The notes beneath the pieces are model-generated. The model made no database searches. It saw only the letters and a list, made by a program, of their open reading frames with translations, and was not told the DNA's origin. Below, one piece after another: positions 63,861-64,000 of a stretch of 64,000 bases of DNA (its first letter is position 1; each line of letters begins with the position of its first letter). The stretch covers positions 15,267,060-15,331,059 of the forward strand of contig NC_049983.1 in NCBI RefSeq assembly GCF_000003815.2, written 5' to 3'. Source of the stretch: Branchiostoma floridae (Eukaryota; Chordata; Leptocardii; Amphioxiformes; Branchiostomatidae). Both the position numbers and the translations under genes were made by a program.

Positions 63861-64000
63861 TGATCATTCTAACGCGGAGAGCTTTTAGCTCTGATTAACA
63901 GCGGGAGGCTGATTCTTTGTTTTATATGTACAGCATGCGGCATGCCAGACGGGTTAACCTTGAACTGGTGCTTTGTGTGGGAACAAACAAGCCACGGTTG

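Overview
This is a stretch of animal nuclear DNA. It is AT-rich and gene-poor, packed with non-LTR retrotransposons, foldback elements, (TG)n tracts and tandem duplications, with two 100-N assembly gaps (23243-23342 and 40583-40682). The one clear host gene has three exons and encodes a secreted ten-cysteine colipase-fold peptide (prokineticin/Dickkopf type). This mix, with RTE-like and L2-like LINEs, a complete Polinton and metazoan histone-type 3' ends, fits an invertebrate deuterostome, most likely amphioxus (Branchiostoma). That identification is inference, not proven here.

Layout. 1-15 kb: the host peptide gene (2442-7190) surrounded by tandem repeats, a Z-DNA-prone tract and (GT)n. 15.18-18.51 kb: a nearly complete RTE-type LINE whose 5' half is inverted (twin priming), flanked by a 13-bp target duplication and inserted into one unit of a host tandem duplication. 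23.83-26.01 kb: a TTAA-flanked TIR element carrying a piece of another LINE. 28.1-30.7 kb: two tandem-repeat blocks, one built from LINE 3' ends. 32.5-35.2 kb: a GC-rich minisatellite, two foldback elements and a TG-rich tract.

35183-61413: an 870-bp inverted repeat pair with internal 21-bp minisatellites encloses 26 kb. It looks like one large TIR element inserted in the (TG)n tail of a tRNA-derived SINE, later invaded by an L2-like LINE (36.8-39.7 kb) and a Polinton.

40684-59358: an 18.7-kb Polinton/Maverick (adintovirus-like) provirus with identical 131-bp TIRs. On the plus strand: a tandem PC4-like DNA-binding protein, a conserved 167-aa protein, two related small ORFs, a D,D35E integrase with chromodomain, a penton-like protein, a basic core-like protein, the major capsid protein (broken by a 1966-bp TIR element) and an adenain-like protease. 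On the minus strand: two conserved proteins of unknown function, the packaging ATPase, and a three-exon protein-primed-type DNA polymerase B. Polymerase and integrase would replicate and insert the element. Capsid proteins, protease and ATPase would assemble and fill virions, which this copy probably cannot do alone because its capsid gene is interrupted.

Most unusual: next to the right TIR lie two small divergent genes of unknown function, each ending 20-30 nt after its stop codon in a perfect replication-dependent-histone type 3' stem-loop (GGCCCT, 4-nt UYUN loop, AGGGCC, then ACCC) with a purine-rich downstream element. Between them is a CCAAT/GC-box region with two AACCGGTT palindromes; a third lies upstream of the polymerase TATA box. 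This suggests a selfish virus-like element that borrows S-phase histone mRNA processing.
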